From positions 1 through 64,000 of the forward strand of contig NZ_BEWO01000004.1 in NCBI RefSeq assembly GCF_002723975.1: a stretch of 64,000 nucleotides of DNA, given 5' to 3'. This DNA is from Gluconobacter japonicus. Its GTDB lineage: Bacteria; Pseudomonadota; Alphaproteobacteria; Acetobacterales; Acetobacteraceae. This document shows, in pieces, positions 35,986 through 44,025 of the stretch; positions within the stretch are counted from its first letter, which is position 1; each line of letters begins with the position of its first letter. Made by a program: the position numbers and the translations under genes. The notes below the pieces were generated by a model. That model saw only the letters and a list, made by a program, of their open reading frames with translations, did no database searches and was not told the origin of the DNA.

Positions 35986-37056
35986 TCACACGCCCTCCGT
36001 CAGCGTGGCGGGAGAGAAAGCCGAAAATCCGTAGTGACGCAGCCAGCGCAGATCGCTCTCATAGAAAGAGCGCAGATCCGGGATACCATTCTTGAGCATG
36101 GCCAGACGCTCAACGCCCATGCCAAATGCAAAACCCTGCCACTCAGCCGGATCAAGCCCACAGTTGGCCAGCACGCGTGGATGTACCATGCCGGACCCGA
36201 GAACTTCGAGCCAGTCAGAACCGCCACCGATTTCACCGGTCGCCTTGGACCAGCCGATATCCACTTCCATGGAAGGCTCAGTGAAGGGGAAGTAAGACGC
36301 GCGGAAACGCACCGGCAGATTGGGCTTGTCGAAATAGACGCGCAGGAATTCGATCAGACAGCCTTTCAGGTGCCCGAGGGTAATATTGCGATCAATGACC
36401 AGACCTTCGCACTGATGGAACATTGGCGAATGGGTGGCATCATGATCTGCACGATAGGTGCGGCCAGGAGCGATAATGCGGATGGGCGGCTTCTGACCCA
36501 GCATCGTCCGGATCTGAACGCCGGAGGTCTGCGTTCGCAGAACACGCGGCTCATTGGTTCCTGACTTCGGCGGCAGGTAGAATGTGTCGTGCTCGGTACG
36601 GGCTGGATGATGGTCTGGCGTGTTCAGCGCAGAGAAATTGTGCCACTGGCTCTCGACATCCGGTCCTTCAGCAACCGAAAAGCCCATCGCTCCAAAAATG
36701 GCCGTCATTTCTTCAATGGTACGGCTGATCGGATGAATAGCGCCCGTCGCAACCGACGGCGCAGGCATCGTCACATCCACCCGTTCGGACTTCAGGCGCG
36801 CTTCAAGAGCCTGCTCCTCGATCTCACGACCACGCTCCTCAATCGCTTTGGTCAGGTCGTCCCGCAGGCGGTTCAAAGCCTGTCCGCGCAGCTTGCGCTC
36901 TTCGGGATCAAGTTTTCCAAGCTGTTTGAGCAGCCCGGTCAGGGCACCAGACTTCCCCAGTGTTCCAACGCGAATGGCATCCCATTGCGCGCGATCCTGA
37001 GCAGCGCCCAGCGCAGCAAGAGTGTCATTCTTCAGCGTGTCGAGATCGTCAGCCAT
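35986..37056 (-). CDS. pheS: phenylalanyl-tRNA synthetase alpha subunit
   Basis: A 356-residue class II catalytic subunit. N-terminal coiled coil (to about 90), motif 2 RTYRADHDATHSPMFHQ and motif 3 GFAFGMGVERLAMLKNGI are present. The start here gives MADDLDTLK; an in-frame ATG three codons upstream has an equally weak ribosome binding site. A terminator-like hairpin separates it from rplT, so expression may depend on readthrough or a local promoter. Confidence 0.96.
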   Translation of the reverse strand: MADDLDTLKNDTLAALGAAQDRAQWDAIRVGTLGKSGALTGLLKQLGKLDPEERKLRGQALNRLRDDLTKAIEERGREIEEQALEARLKSERVDVTMPAPSVATGAIHPISRTIEEMTAIFGAMGFSVAEGPDVESQWHNFSALNTPDHHPARTEHDTFYLPPKSGTNEPRVLRTQTSGVQIRTMLGQKPPIRIIAPGRTYRADHDATHSPMFHQCEGLVIDRNITLGHLKGCLIEFLRVYFDKPNLPVRFRASYFPFTEPSMEVDIGWSKATGEIGGGSDWLEVLGSGMVHPRVLANCGLDPAEWQGFAFGMGVERLAMLKNGIPDLRSFYESDLRWLRHYGFSAFSPATLTEGV

Positions 37057-37081
37057 ACCGCCCATCGCTTACAGTACAAAT

Positions 37082-37114
37082 ACAAAACGGGCCGCCCTGA
37101 TAACAGGACGGCCC
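37082..37114 (-). terminator. terminator-like hairpin between rplT and pheS
   Basis: On the minus strand GGGCCGTCCTG and CAGGGCGGCCC form an eleven-base stem with one G-T pair and a TTAT loop, followed by CGTTTTGTATTTG. It is a convincing intrinsic terminator after rplT and lies 26 bases before pheS, the place where enteric bacteria have the pheST attenuator. No Phe-rich leader peptide is visible. Confidence 0.72.
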
Positions 37115-37157
37115 GCCAGTCACCAGCCCCCACACGTGGGGATCAGGTCTGAAAAGC

Positions 37158-37517
37158 TCAGGCTGCGAGAGCAGCCTGTGCCTTCTTGACGATTTCTGCG
37201 AATGCAGCTGCGTCGTCGAAAGCAATGGCAGCAAGGACCTTACGGTCGATCTCGATGCCAGCCTTGTCCAGGCCATTGATGAACTTGCTGTACGTCAGAC
37301 CGTGCTCACGGACGGCAGCGTTGATACGCTGGATCCACAGGGCGCGGAAATCACGCTTCTTGTTGCGACGGTCGCGATACGCATAGCGCAGCGCCTTCTC
37401 GACGCGCTCCAGAGCAATACGGTAGTTCGTGGACGAACGGCCGCGGTAACCCTTGGCGAGGTCGAGAACTTTCTTGTGACGGGCGTGCGTCGTTACGCCC
37501 CGCTTAACACGTGCCAT
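37158..37517 (-). CDS. rplT: 50S ribosomal protein L20
   Basis: A 119-residue L20 with the standard [18 protein letters not shown] start and the conserved SYSKFINGL-like region ([20 protein letters not shown]). L20 organises early 50S assembly and autoregulates rpmI-rplT in enterics. rpmI precedes it by 14 bases; infC is not adjacent. Confidence 0.98.
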   Translation of the reverse strand: MARVKRGVTTHARHKKVLDLAKGYRGRSSTNYRIALERVEKALRYAYRDRRNKKRDFRALWIQRINAAVREHGLTYSKFINGLDKAGIEIDRKVLAAIAFDDAAAFAEIVKKAQAALAA

Positions 37518-37531
37518 GTTACCTTATCTCC

Positions 37532-37732
37532 TTAGAGCCCGTAGGGCGCCCACTGCTTGATGGTCTTAGCGTCCATATCCGTCATGGTCTGAGGACCACG
37601 GTTGGTGCGCTTCATCTTCTGCGGACGGTTGATAAGGCCGTGGCGCTTGTTGCCTGGGCCGCATGTTACCTTGCCGGTCGCGGTGATCTTGAACCGCTTC
37701 TTGACCGACGACTTGGTCTTCATCTTGGGCAT
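37532..37732 (-). CDS. rpmI: 50S ribosomal protein L35
   Basis: A 66-residue L35 ([20 protein letters not shown]) of normal length. GGGAGACC lies about eight bases before the ATG. It leads the rpmI-rplT unit. The 5' region up to 37900 holds its promoter and leader. Confidence 0.97.
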   Translation of the reverse strand: MPKMKTKSSVKKRFKITATGKVTCGPGNKRHGLINRPQKMKRTNRGPQTMTDMDAKTIKQWAPYGL

Positions 37733-38036
37733 TTCGGTCTCCCTCGCCGTAAACGATTGGTCCCACAAAAGCGGGACTCTGCACGGCCGGGCATGCCACT
37801 TGAGGCCCGGACGCGTACACGGAGCGGCTGCCTTATCCCATCTGGATGATTCTACCAAGGACTTTATTTTCTTTAACGCGCAAGCAAAAGAAAGCTCTTT
37901 CTTCAAGTCACGTCACTGTGATCTCACTCACAGTGACGTGAGCAACATGAACCTTCTGACATCTTGATTCTTAATGCGCTTCTATGTGTTTGTCCGAAGG
38001 TCAAGTGCTGCACCACATAACAGCTCTAGGAACATC
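37733..38036. other. 304-bp divergent intergenic region between rpmI and gdh
   Basis: No gene is seen. It should hold the rpmI leader and promoter on the minus side and the gdh promoter on the plus side. Its prominent element is the inverted repeat at 37908-37941 with an embedded CRP-like site. A short GTCCC/GGGAC hairpin at 37760-37777 lies in the rpmI leader. I could not assign firm -35/-10 boxes for gdh. Confidence 0.6.
37908..37941. promoter_or_regulatory. 13-bp inverted repeat containing a perfect CRP-type site
   Basis: TCACGTCACTGTG (37908-37920) is repeated in inverse as CACAGTGACGTGA (37929-37941) with eight bases between. The centre reads TGTGATCTCACTCACA (37917-37932), an exact match to the CRP consensus TGTGA-N6-TCACA. 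It ends 95 bases before the gdh ATG and is 175 bases from rpmI. It is a likely operator for a CRP/FNR-family regulator of gdh. Confidence 0.7.
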
Positions 38037-40463
38037 ATGAGCACATCCTCCCGGCCAGGGCTTTGGGCCCTGATTACGGCCGCGGTCTTCGCGCTTTGCG
38101 GCGCGATCCTGACCGTGGGCGGCGCCTGGGCCGCATCCCTCGGCGGCCCACTGTATTACCTCATTCTCGGCCTTGCGCTTCTCGCAACGGCTGTCCTTGT
38201 ATGGCGCCGTAATCCGGCTGCCCTGTGGCTCTTTGCTGCCGTCGTGTTCGCAACGGTTGTGTGGGAACTCTCCGTGGTCGGCCTCGACCTGTGGAGCCTC
38301 GTCCCCCGCTCCGATATCGTGATCATTCTCGGTATCTGGCTGCTGATCCCGTTCGTGTCCCGCCAGATCGGCGGCACACGCGCGACGACGCTGCCACTCG
38401 CTGGTTCCGTTGGTCTGGCGATTTTGGTGCTCATCGCCGGTCTGTTCACGGACCCGCATGACATCAGCGGCAATCTGCCAACGCAGTTGACCAATGCAGC
38501 CCCGGCTGACCCGGACAACGTGCCGGACAGCGAATGGCACGCCTATGGCCGTACGCAGGCTGGCGATCGCTGGTCTCCGCTGAAGCAGATCAATTCGACC
38601 AATGTTCAGAACCTCAAGGTGGCATGGCACATCCACACCAAGGATCTGATGGGACCGAATGATCCGGGCGAAGCCACCAACGAAGTCACCCCGATCGAAT
38701 TCGACAACACACTTTATCTGTGCTCGCTGCATCAGAAACTGTGGGCCGTCGATGCCGCAACCGGCCACGTCAAGTGGACGTTCGATCCGCATCTTCAGGT
38801 CAATCCAGGCTTCCAGCATCTGACCTGCCGTGGTGTGAGCTTCCATCAGACGCCTGCTGATGCAACGGACAGCGATGGCAACCCCGCTCCGACGGATTGC
38901 GCCAAGCGTATCATTCTGCCGGTCAACGACGGTCGCCTTGTCGAAGTCGATGCAGAAACCGGGCAGAAGTGTTCCGGCTTTGGCAACGACGGCGAACTGG
39001 ATCTGCGCGAGCCGAACCAGCCTTACGTCACGCCAGGCATGTATGAGCCGACGTCTCCGCCGGTCATTACCGACAAGCTGATTATTGCCAACAGCGCCAT
39101 CACCGATAACGGCTCCATCAAGCAGGCATCGGGCGCAACGCAGGCATTCGACGTTTACACCGGCAAGCGCGTCTGGGTCTTTGATGCGTCCAACCCGGAT
39201 CCGAACCAGATGCCGGATGCAGACCACCCGGTCTTCCATCCGAACTCCCCGAACTCCTGGATCGTGTCGTCCTACGACAAGGCCCTGAACCTTGTTTACA
39301 TCCCGATGGGTGTTGGCACGCCGGATCAGTGGGGCGGTTACCGCACCAAGGAATCCGAGCGTTATGCTCCAGGCGTCATCGCGCTGAACGCAGACACGGG
39401 TAAGCTGGCTTGGTACTACCAGACCGTTCACCATGATCTGTGGGATATGGATGCTCCGTCTCAGCCGAGCCTCGTAGACGTCACCCAGAAGGACGGTTCC
39501 ATCCTTCCGACGATCTATATCCCGACCAAGACAGGCGATATCTTCGTTCTCGACCGTCGCACAGGCAAGGAAGTTGTCGCTGCTCCTGAAACACCAGTTC
39601 CAGGTGGTGCAGCTCCGGGCGATCACACCAGCCCGACGCAGCCGATGTCGCAGCTGACCCTCCGCCCGAAGAACCCGCTCTCCGATGCTGATATCTGGGG
39701 TGGCACAATCTTCGACCAGATGTTCTGCAGCATCTACTTCCATTCCCTGCGCTACGAAGGTCCGTTCACGCCGCCGTCCCTCAAGGGCACGCTGGTTTTC
39801 CCGGGTGATCTGGGCATGTTCGAATGGGGTGGCCTGTCGGTTGATCCACAGCGTCAGGTGGCCTTCGCCAACCCGATCTCCCTGCCGTTCGTCTCCCGTC
39901 TGGTTCCCCGTGGTCCGGGTAATCCGCTATGGCCGGAAGGCGATGCAAAGGGAACAGGTGGCGAAACCGGCCTGCAGCACAACTACGGCATCCCGTATGC
40001 TGTTGATCTGCACCCGTTCATGGACCCGGTCCTGCTACCGCTCGGCATCAAGATGCCTTGCCGCACACCGCCCTGGGGTTATGTGGCAGGTATCGATCTG
40101 CGCACCAACAAGGTGGTCTGGCAGCATCGTAATGGTACGCTCCGTGACTCCATGCACGGCAGCTCCCTGCCCATCCCGCTGCCTCCGATCAAGATCGGTG
40201 TTCCGAGCCTTGGTGGCCCGCTCTCCACGGCTGGTAACGTCGGCTTCCTGACGGGCACGATGGACTACTACATCCGCGCTTACGATCTGACGACGGGCAA
40301 GACCCTGTGGCAGGATCGTCTGCCGGCTGGGGCACAGGCCACGCCGATGACCTATGCCGTCAATGGCAAGCAGTTCGTGGTCACCTACGCAGGTGGTCAT
40401 AACTCCTTCCCGACCGTCATGGGTGACGATCTGATTGCTTACAGCCTTGCTGATCAGAAGTGA
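38037..40463 (+). CDS. gdh: membrane-bound PQQ-dependent glucose dehydrogenase
   Basis: An 808-residue quinoprotein, the same length as the Gluconobacter oxydans enzyme. It oxidises D-glucose to glucono-1,5-lactone at the periplasmic face and passes electrons to ubiquinone. Five N-terminal membrane helices (about 10-145) precede the PQQ propeller, which starts at EWHAYGRTQAGDRWSPLKQI. The catalytic Asp region HHDLWDMD lies at 465-472. His788 in AGGHNSF is the residue whose change to Asn is known to widen substrate range in some Gluconobacter strains, so this is the narrow-range type. A strong terminator follows. An upstream open frame adds 21 codons; the ATG at MSTSSRPG is the known start. 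Confidence 0.97.
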   Translation: MSTSSRPGLWALITAAVFALCGAILTVGGAWAASLGGPLYYLILGLALLATAVLVWRRNPAALWLFAAVVFATVVWELSVVGLDLWSLVPRSDIVIILGIWLLIPFVSRQIGGTRATTLPLAGSVGLAILVLIAGLFTDPHDISGNLPTQLTNAAPADPDNVPDSEWHAYGRTQAGDRWSPLKQINSTNVQNLKVAWHIHTKDLMGPNDPGEATNEVTPIEFDNTLYLCSLHQKLWAVDAATGHVKWTFDPHLQVNPGFQHLTCRGVSFHQTPADATDSDGNPAPTDCAKRIILPVNDGRLVEVDAETGQKCSGFGNDGELDLREPNQPYVTPGMYEPTSPPVITDKLIIANSAITDNGSIKQASGATQAFDVYTGKRVWVFDASNPDPNQMPDADHPVFHPNSPNSWIVSSYDKALNLVYIPMGVGTPDQWGGYRTKESERYAPGVIALNADTGKLAWYYQTVHHDLWDMDAPSQPSLVDVTQKDGSILPTIYIPTKTGDIFVLDRRTGKEVVAAPETPVPGGAAPGDHTSPTQPMSQLTLRPKNPLSDADIWGGTIFDQMFCSIYFHSLRYEGPFTPPSLKGTLVFPGDLGMFEWGGLSVDPQRQVAFANPISLPFVSRLVPRGPGNPLWPEGDAKGTGGETGLQHNYGIPYAVDLHPFMDPVLLPLGIKMPCRTPPWGYVAGIDLRTNKVVWQHRNGTLRDSMHGSSLPIPLPPIKIGVPSLGGPLSTAGNVGFLTGTMDYYIRAYDLTTGKTLWQDRLPAGAQATPMTYAVNGKQFVVTYAGGHNSFPTVMGDDLIAYSLADQK

Positions 40464-40491
40464 TCACTCGGTAAAGCATCGATTTTCAGAA

Positions 40492-40519
40492 AAGGGGTAC
40501 CTTCGGGTGCCCCTTTTTT
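40492..40519 (+). terminator. terminator of gdh
   Basis: AAGGGGTACC-TTCG-GGTGCCCCTTTTTTA: a stem with one mismatch around a stable TTCG-type tetraloop, followed by a T run, 29 bases after the gdh stop. A classical intrinsic terminator. Confidence 0.88.
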
Positions 40520-40591
40520 ATCTTCAAATCCCAACAAAAACTTTCTAAGTTTCCGTTACATTATGAAATACATTCCTACAGTGAGGGTACA

Positions 40592-41248
40592 GTGCTTGTT
40601 TTTCGGTACGGAATGGCTCTCACCATCTCGGCCTTCTTGGCAATTGCCCCTTTTCCCGCGCACAGCGACGATACCGCACCTGTAATAGCGGTTCTGGATC
40701 CCAATCATCGCGGACACCTGGTGTATCCACCAGCCGAACTTGAAGCACGACATGAGGGTTCGGCCCACATTCTCTGCATCATTACGGAAAAAGGTCAGCC
40801 TCGAAGCTGCCAGACATCCGCTACCGCACCAGATTTCGCGCTGGCCGCGGAAGCGTATGCTTATTCATCCAAATTTTTACCCGCTTATAAAAACGGCCAG
40901 CCCATAGAAAGTCATTGGGAAGACACCCTTCCCTTTCGAGCTAGCAAAACAGCAACTGCCCCTGTCTTGGATCACGCGCACACTGCATTTCCGTACTATC
41001 CTGATTTTGCCAATGACAAAGATATTTCAGGACGATTTACTGTAACGTGCCAGATTGATATGGCGGGCATTGCACATGACTGTTCCGCCAGCCCAGGACC
41101 AGAAATTTTGAAACAGGCAACACTCGCCTATTTCACGTTGGCTCGATACTTTCCGGCCATGAAAGACGGACAACCTGTCTCGGCGCCTTATCATGGCAAA
41201 ATAAACTGGACGTCAGACGCAAAAGACAAAAACGATGGGTTTCAGTGA
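40592..41248 (+). CDS. periplasmic protein with two TonB C-terminal-like repeats
   Basis: A 218-residue secreted protein: signal peptide (about 1-25, ending PAHS) and two repeats of roughly 80 residues resembling the TonB C-terminal domain (YPPAELEARHEGSAHILC and YYPDFANDKDISGRFTVTC, each followed by a Cys about 12 residues later). There is no membrane anchor and no Pro-rich linker, so it cannot be a normal energy transducer. The GTG start has GAGGG eight bases upstream; a later ATG lacks one. Function unknown. Confidence 0.72.
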   Translation: MLVFRYGMALTISAFLAIAPFPAHSDDTAPVIAVLDPNHRGHLVYPPAELEARHEGSAHILCIITEKGQPRSCQTSATAPDFALAAEAYAYSSKFLPAYKNGQPIESHWEDTLPFRASKTATAPVLDHAHTAFPYYPDFANDKDISGRFTVTCQIDMAGIAHDCSASPGPEILKQATLAYFTLARYFPAMKDGQPVSAPYHGKINWTSDAKDKNDGFQ

Positions 41249-41330
41249 AACCTTGTGCCCAATAGGCAGACCATTCCATAATCTGCATCAAACCCTGCCG
41301 CTTCAGGGTAGAACTGCATAGAGGCTACGC

Positions 41331-41540
41331 ATGACCTTTCGTAAAGTCGCTCTTCTTGCTTGCGCCACCATTGCTTTTGGCGGCCAGCTTGCACACGCCA
41401 AGTCCCAGCCCTGCCGCGATGCCAAAGGCAAATTCACCAAATGCGAGGCTCCAAAGAAGCCAAAACCCTGTCGCGACGCCAAGGGCAAGTTCACCAAGTG
41501 TGATGCTCCTGCCCCTCAGGCGGCACAGCCATCCAACTGA
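41331..41540 (+). CDS. small secreted protein with tandem CX9C repeat
   Basis: A 69-residue protein: signal peptide ending AHA (residue 23), then two identical copies of PCRDAKGKFTKC separated by a short Lys/Pro linker, and an Ala/Pro tail. Each copy has two Cys nine residues apart around a basic DAKGKF core. GAGG precedes the ATG by about eight bases and a strong terminator follows, so it is a real gene. I do not recognise a function; metal or peptide binding is possible. Confidence 0.78.
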   Translation: MTFRKVALLACATIAFGGQLAHAKSQPCRDAKGKFTKCEAPKKPKPCRDAKGKFTKCDAPAPQAAQPSN

Positions 41541-41544
41541 GCAT

Positions 41545-41585
41545 AAAAAAGGCCCCTGCCAGCAAAGTTGGCAGGGGCTTTTGCT
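41545..41585. terminator. bidirectional terminator
   Basis: GCCCCTGCCA and TGGCAGGGGC form a perfect ten-base stem (41552-41578) with a seven-base loop, flanked by AAAAAA on the left and TTTTG/CTTTT on the right. It serves the plus-strand CX9C gene and the minus-strand sufE. Confidence 0.88.
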
Positions 41586-41606
41586 TTTACATAATCCAGT
41601 AGAAAA

Positions 41607-42041
41607 TCAGGCCGCAGCGCGTTTGAGAATAGCCTGCGCCATGGCTTCGACCCCGTTTCCACGATTGGTAGACAGTGCCTTGACCAGCCCCATATCGTGC
41701 AGGAAAACCGGGCTCGTCTGAAGAATTTCCTCACAGGGACGACCCGAATAGACGCGTAGCAGCAACGCTACGAGCCCCTGCACAATCGCAGCATCCGAAG
41801 CCCCGGCAAAAAAGAGCCGGCCATCGCGGTCTTCCGCTTCAAGCCAGACCTGGCTCTGGCATCCCGGAACACGATGGGCATCATCCTGCCATTCTGTCGG
41901 GAAAACAGGCAGCTTACGCCCCATCTCGATGATGTATTGATACCGCTCCATCCAGTCGTCGAACATGGCCAGCTCGGCTTCGATTTCCTCAATGGCAGCG
42001 GCAGCAGTTTCCTCTTGCGGCGCAAGGAAGGCATCACTCAC
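41607..42041 (-). CDS. sufE: SufE family cysteine-desulfurase partner
   Basis: A 144-residue SufE that accepts persulfide sulfur from SufS and passes it to the Suf scaffold. The acceptor motif HRVPGCQSQVW is intact, as is the C-terminal GLVALLLRVYSGR and HDMGLVKALSTNRGNG. hslU ends 13 bases upstream, so sufE may ride on the hslVU transcript. No other suf gene is in the window. Confidence 0.92.
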   Translation of the reverse strand: MSDAFLAPQEETAAAAIEEIEAELAMFDDWMERYQYIIEMGRKLPVFPTEWQDDAHRVPGCQSQVWLEAEDRDGRLFFAGASDAAIVQGLVALLLRVYSGRPCEEILQTSPVFLHDMGLVKALSTNRGNGVEAMAQAILKRAAA

Positions 42042-42054
42042 AAATCAGTCTCCG

Positions 42055-43377
42055 TTACAGAATGAAGCGGCTCAGATCACCCTTGCGGGCAAGTGGCGCC
42101 ACCCTGTCACGAACATCCTCTGCCGTCACCCTCACGGTCTCGCCTTTGCGCTCGGAAGCCGCAAAAGACACGTCCTCCAGCAGCTTTTCAAGAACGGTTG
42201 CCAGACGACGCGCGCCAATATTTTCAACACGCTCGTTGATATCCGCGGCCAGTTCCGCCAGCGCGTCTACCGCGTCATCCGCAAATTCAAGCGTGACACC
42301 TTCCGTTCCCAGTAGGCTGACATACTGCTTGAGGAGCGAGTGTTCCGGCTCCATCAGAATACGTTTCAGATCGTCCCGGTTCAGCCCTGACAGCTCCACA
42401 CGAATGGGGAGACGCCCCTGCAACTCAGGCAGCAGATCCGACGGTTTAGCGACGTGGAAGGCCCCGGAAGCGATGAAGAGAATATGATCCGTCTTCACAG
42501 AACCATATTTCGTGCTGACCGTCGTCCCCTCGATCAAAGGCAACAGATCGCGCTGCACGCCTTCGCGAGAGACATCCCCGCTCCGCGTTCCATGCTCGGA
42601 CGTCGCACAGACTTTGTCGATCTCATCCAGAAAGACAATTCCATGGTTCTGGGTATGCTCCACGGCCTCGCGCTTCAGTGCATCATCATCCAGAAGCTTG
42701 TCGGCCTCTTCCCGAATAAGCTGTTCCCGCGCCACAGACACCTTCAGCTTTTTGCGTGAAGGCATCCGGTTCACAAAGCCTTTCATCATGTCATTGAAGC
42801 TGATGATCTGCCCAGACTGTAAACCAGGAATATCGCTGCTTTCCTTACCACCTCCGGTCTGTGGATCAGGGGCAATCTCGATCTCGATTTCCTTGTCTTC
42901 CAGCGTTCCATCCCGGAGCATCTGGCGAAACTTGACCTTTGTATCGGCCGTGGCCCCTTCCCCGACAAGCGCATCAACCAAACGGTTTTCAGCCGCTGCC
43001 CGGGCTTTTTCCTGCACATCCTTGCGGCGGCTTTCGCGCAGCATGGTCAGCGAGACTTCAACAAGATCCCTGATGATGCTGTCCACATCACGGCCCACAT
43101 AGCCCACTTCCGTGAACTTCGTGGCTTCGACCTTGAGGAACGGTGACTGTGCCAGCTTCGCCAGACGACGGGCAATTTCCGTCTTGCCACACCCTGTCGG
43201 GCCGATCATCAGAATGTTCTTGGGAACAACCTCGTCCCGCAGGCCGTCCGGAAGCTGGGACCGGCGCCAGCGGTTACGCATGGCAATTGCGACAGCGCGC
43301 TTGGCATCGGACTGCCCGACAATAAAGCGATCAAGTTCGGAGACGATTTCGCGGGGTGCAAAATTTGGTACGGCCAT
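42055..43377 (-). CDS. hslU: HslU ATPase subunit of HslUV protease
   Basis: A 440-residue AAA+ unfoldase of the HslVU (ClpYQ) protease. Walker A is [17 protein letters not shown], Walker B is [10 protein letters not shown], and the pore motif GYVGRD is present; the I-domain lies between them. Its start is one base before the hslV stop. It unfolds substrates for HslV. Confidence 0.96.
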   Translation of the reverse strand: MAVPNFAPREIVSELDRFIVGQSDAKRAVAIAMRNRWRRSQLPDGLRDEVVPKNILMIGPTGCGKTEIARRLAKLAQSPFLKVEATKFTEVGYVGRDVDSIIRDLVEVSLTMLRESRRKDVQEKARAAAENRLVDALVGEGATADTKVKFRQMLRDGTLEDKEIEIEIAPDPQTGGGKESSDIPGLQSGQIISFNDMMKGFVNRMPSRKKLKVSVAREQLIREEADKLLDDDALKREAVEHTQNHGIVFLDEIDKVCATSEHGTRSGDVSREGVQRDLLPLIEGTTVSTKYGSVKTDHILFIASGAFHVAKPSDLLPELQGRLPIRVELSGLNRDDLKRILMEPEHSLLKQYVSLLGTEGVTLEFADDAVDALAELAADINERVENIGARRLATVLEKLLEDVSFAASERKGETVRVTAEDVRDRVAPLARKGDLSRFIL

Positions 43378-43378
43378 A

Positions 43379-43957
43379 TCAGGAAGCCTCCCCGCCAAGT
43401 GTTTCCAGCGTCACGGAATAGTTCGTGTAAACGCAGATATCGCCAGCAATCTTCATGGCCCGGCGCGCAATCTCTTCCGCACTCAGACCTTCAACCGTCA
43501 TCAACGCCCGAGCAGCCGACAGGGCGTAGTTCCCGCCCGACCCAATGGCGACGATGCCATCTTCCGGCTCCAGCACATCGCCATTTCCTGTCAGCGTGAA
43601 GGAGCGCTCCGCATCGGCAACGGCCATCATGGCTTCCAGTCGGCGCAGATAGCGATCCGTTCGCCAGTCCTTTGCCAGTTCGACGCAGGCCCGCTCAAGT
43701 TGCCCCGGATAGCGCTCGAGTTTTGCCTCTAACCTTTCCAGCAATGTGAAGGCATCAGCGGTCGCACCAGCAAAGCCCGCAAGGATTTTGCCATGCGGAC
43801 CAATACGCCGAACCTTGCGCGCATTGCCTTTGATAACAGTCGCTCCGAGAGAGACCTGCCCGTCCCCCGCCATGGCAACATGCCCATCGCGGCGGACACA
43901 GAGAATGGTCGTGCCATGCCAGCCGACCGGATCGTGGGGAGTAGTTTGATAAGACAT
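43379..43957 (-). CDS. hslV: HslV peptidase subunit
   Basis: A 192-residue Ntn-hydrolase peptidase. A short propeptide ([15 protein letters not shown]) ends at the catalytic Thr16 of [21 protein letters not shown]. The open frame extends 12 codons further to a TTG, but that region overlaps a sigma32-like promoter and I chose the ATG. It is the first gene of the hslV-hslU(-sufE) unit. Confidence 0.95.
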   Translation of the reverse strand: MSYQTTPHDPVGWHGTTILCVRRDGHVAMAGDGQVSLGATVIKGNARKVRRIGPHGKILAGFAGATADAFTLLERLEAKLERYPGQLERACVELAKDWRTDRYLRRLEAMMAVADAERSFTLTGNGDVLEPEDGIVAIGSGGNYALSAARALMTVEGLSAEEIARRAMKIAGDICVYTNYSVTLETLGGEAS

Positions 43958-43966
43958 CACCTGAAA

Positions 43967-43994
43967 AGATGGGGCTGCCTTTTCCACTGACAAG
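43967..43994 (-). promoter_or_regulatory. sigma32-like heat-shock promoter of hslVU
   Basis: On the minus strand CTTGTCA (43994-43988) and CCCCATCT (43974-43967) are separated by 13 bases. The -10 is an exact CCCCATNT match. Heat-shock control of hslVU is known in many bacteria. The predicted start point is only a few bases before the hslV ATG, so the mRNA would be nearly leaderless, or the spacing estimate is off. Confidence 0.5.
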
Positions 43995-44025
43995 AGGGCG
44001 CTCGATTTCAGATCATGACGCCAGG

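Noticed and set aside
38001-39743. 580-codon open frame on the minus strand across gdh
   Set aside because: It is the antisense shadow of the strongly coding gdh gene; composition is Arg/Asp/His-rich and shows no domain.
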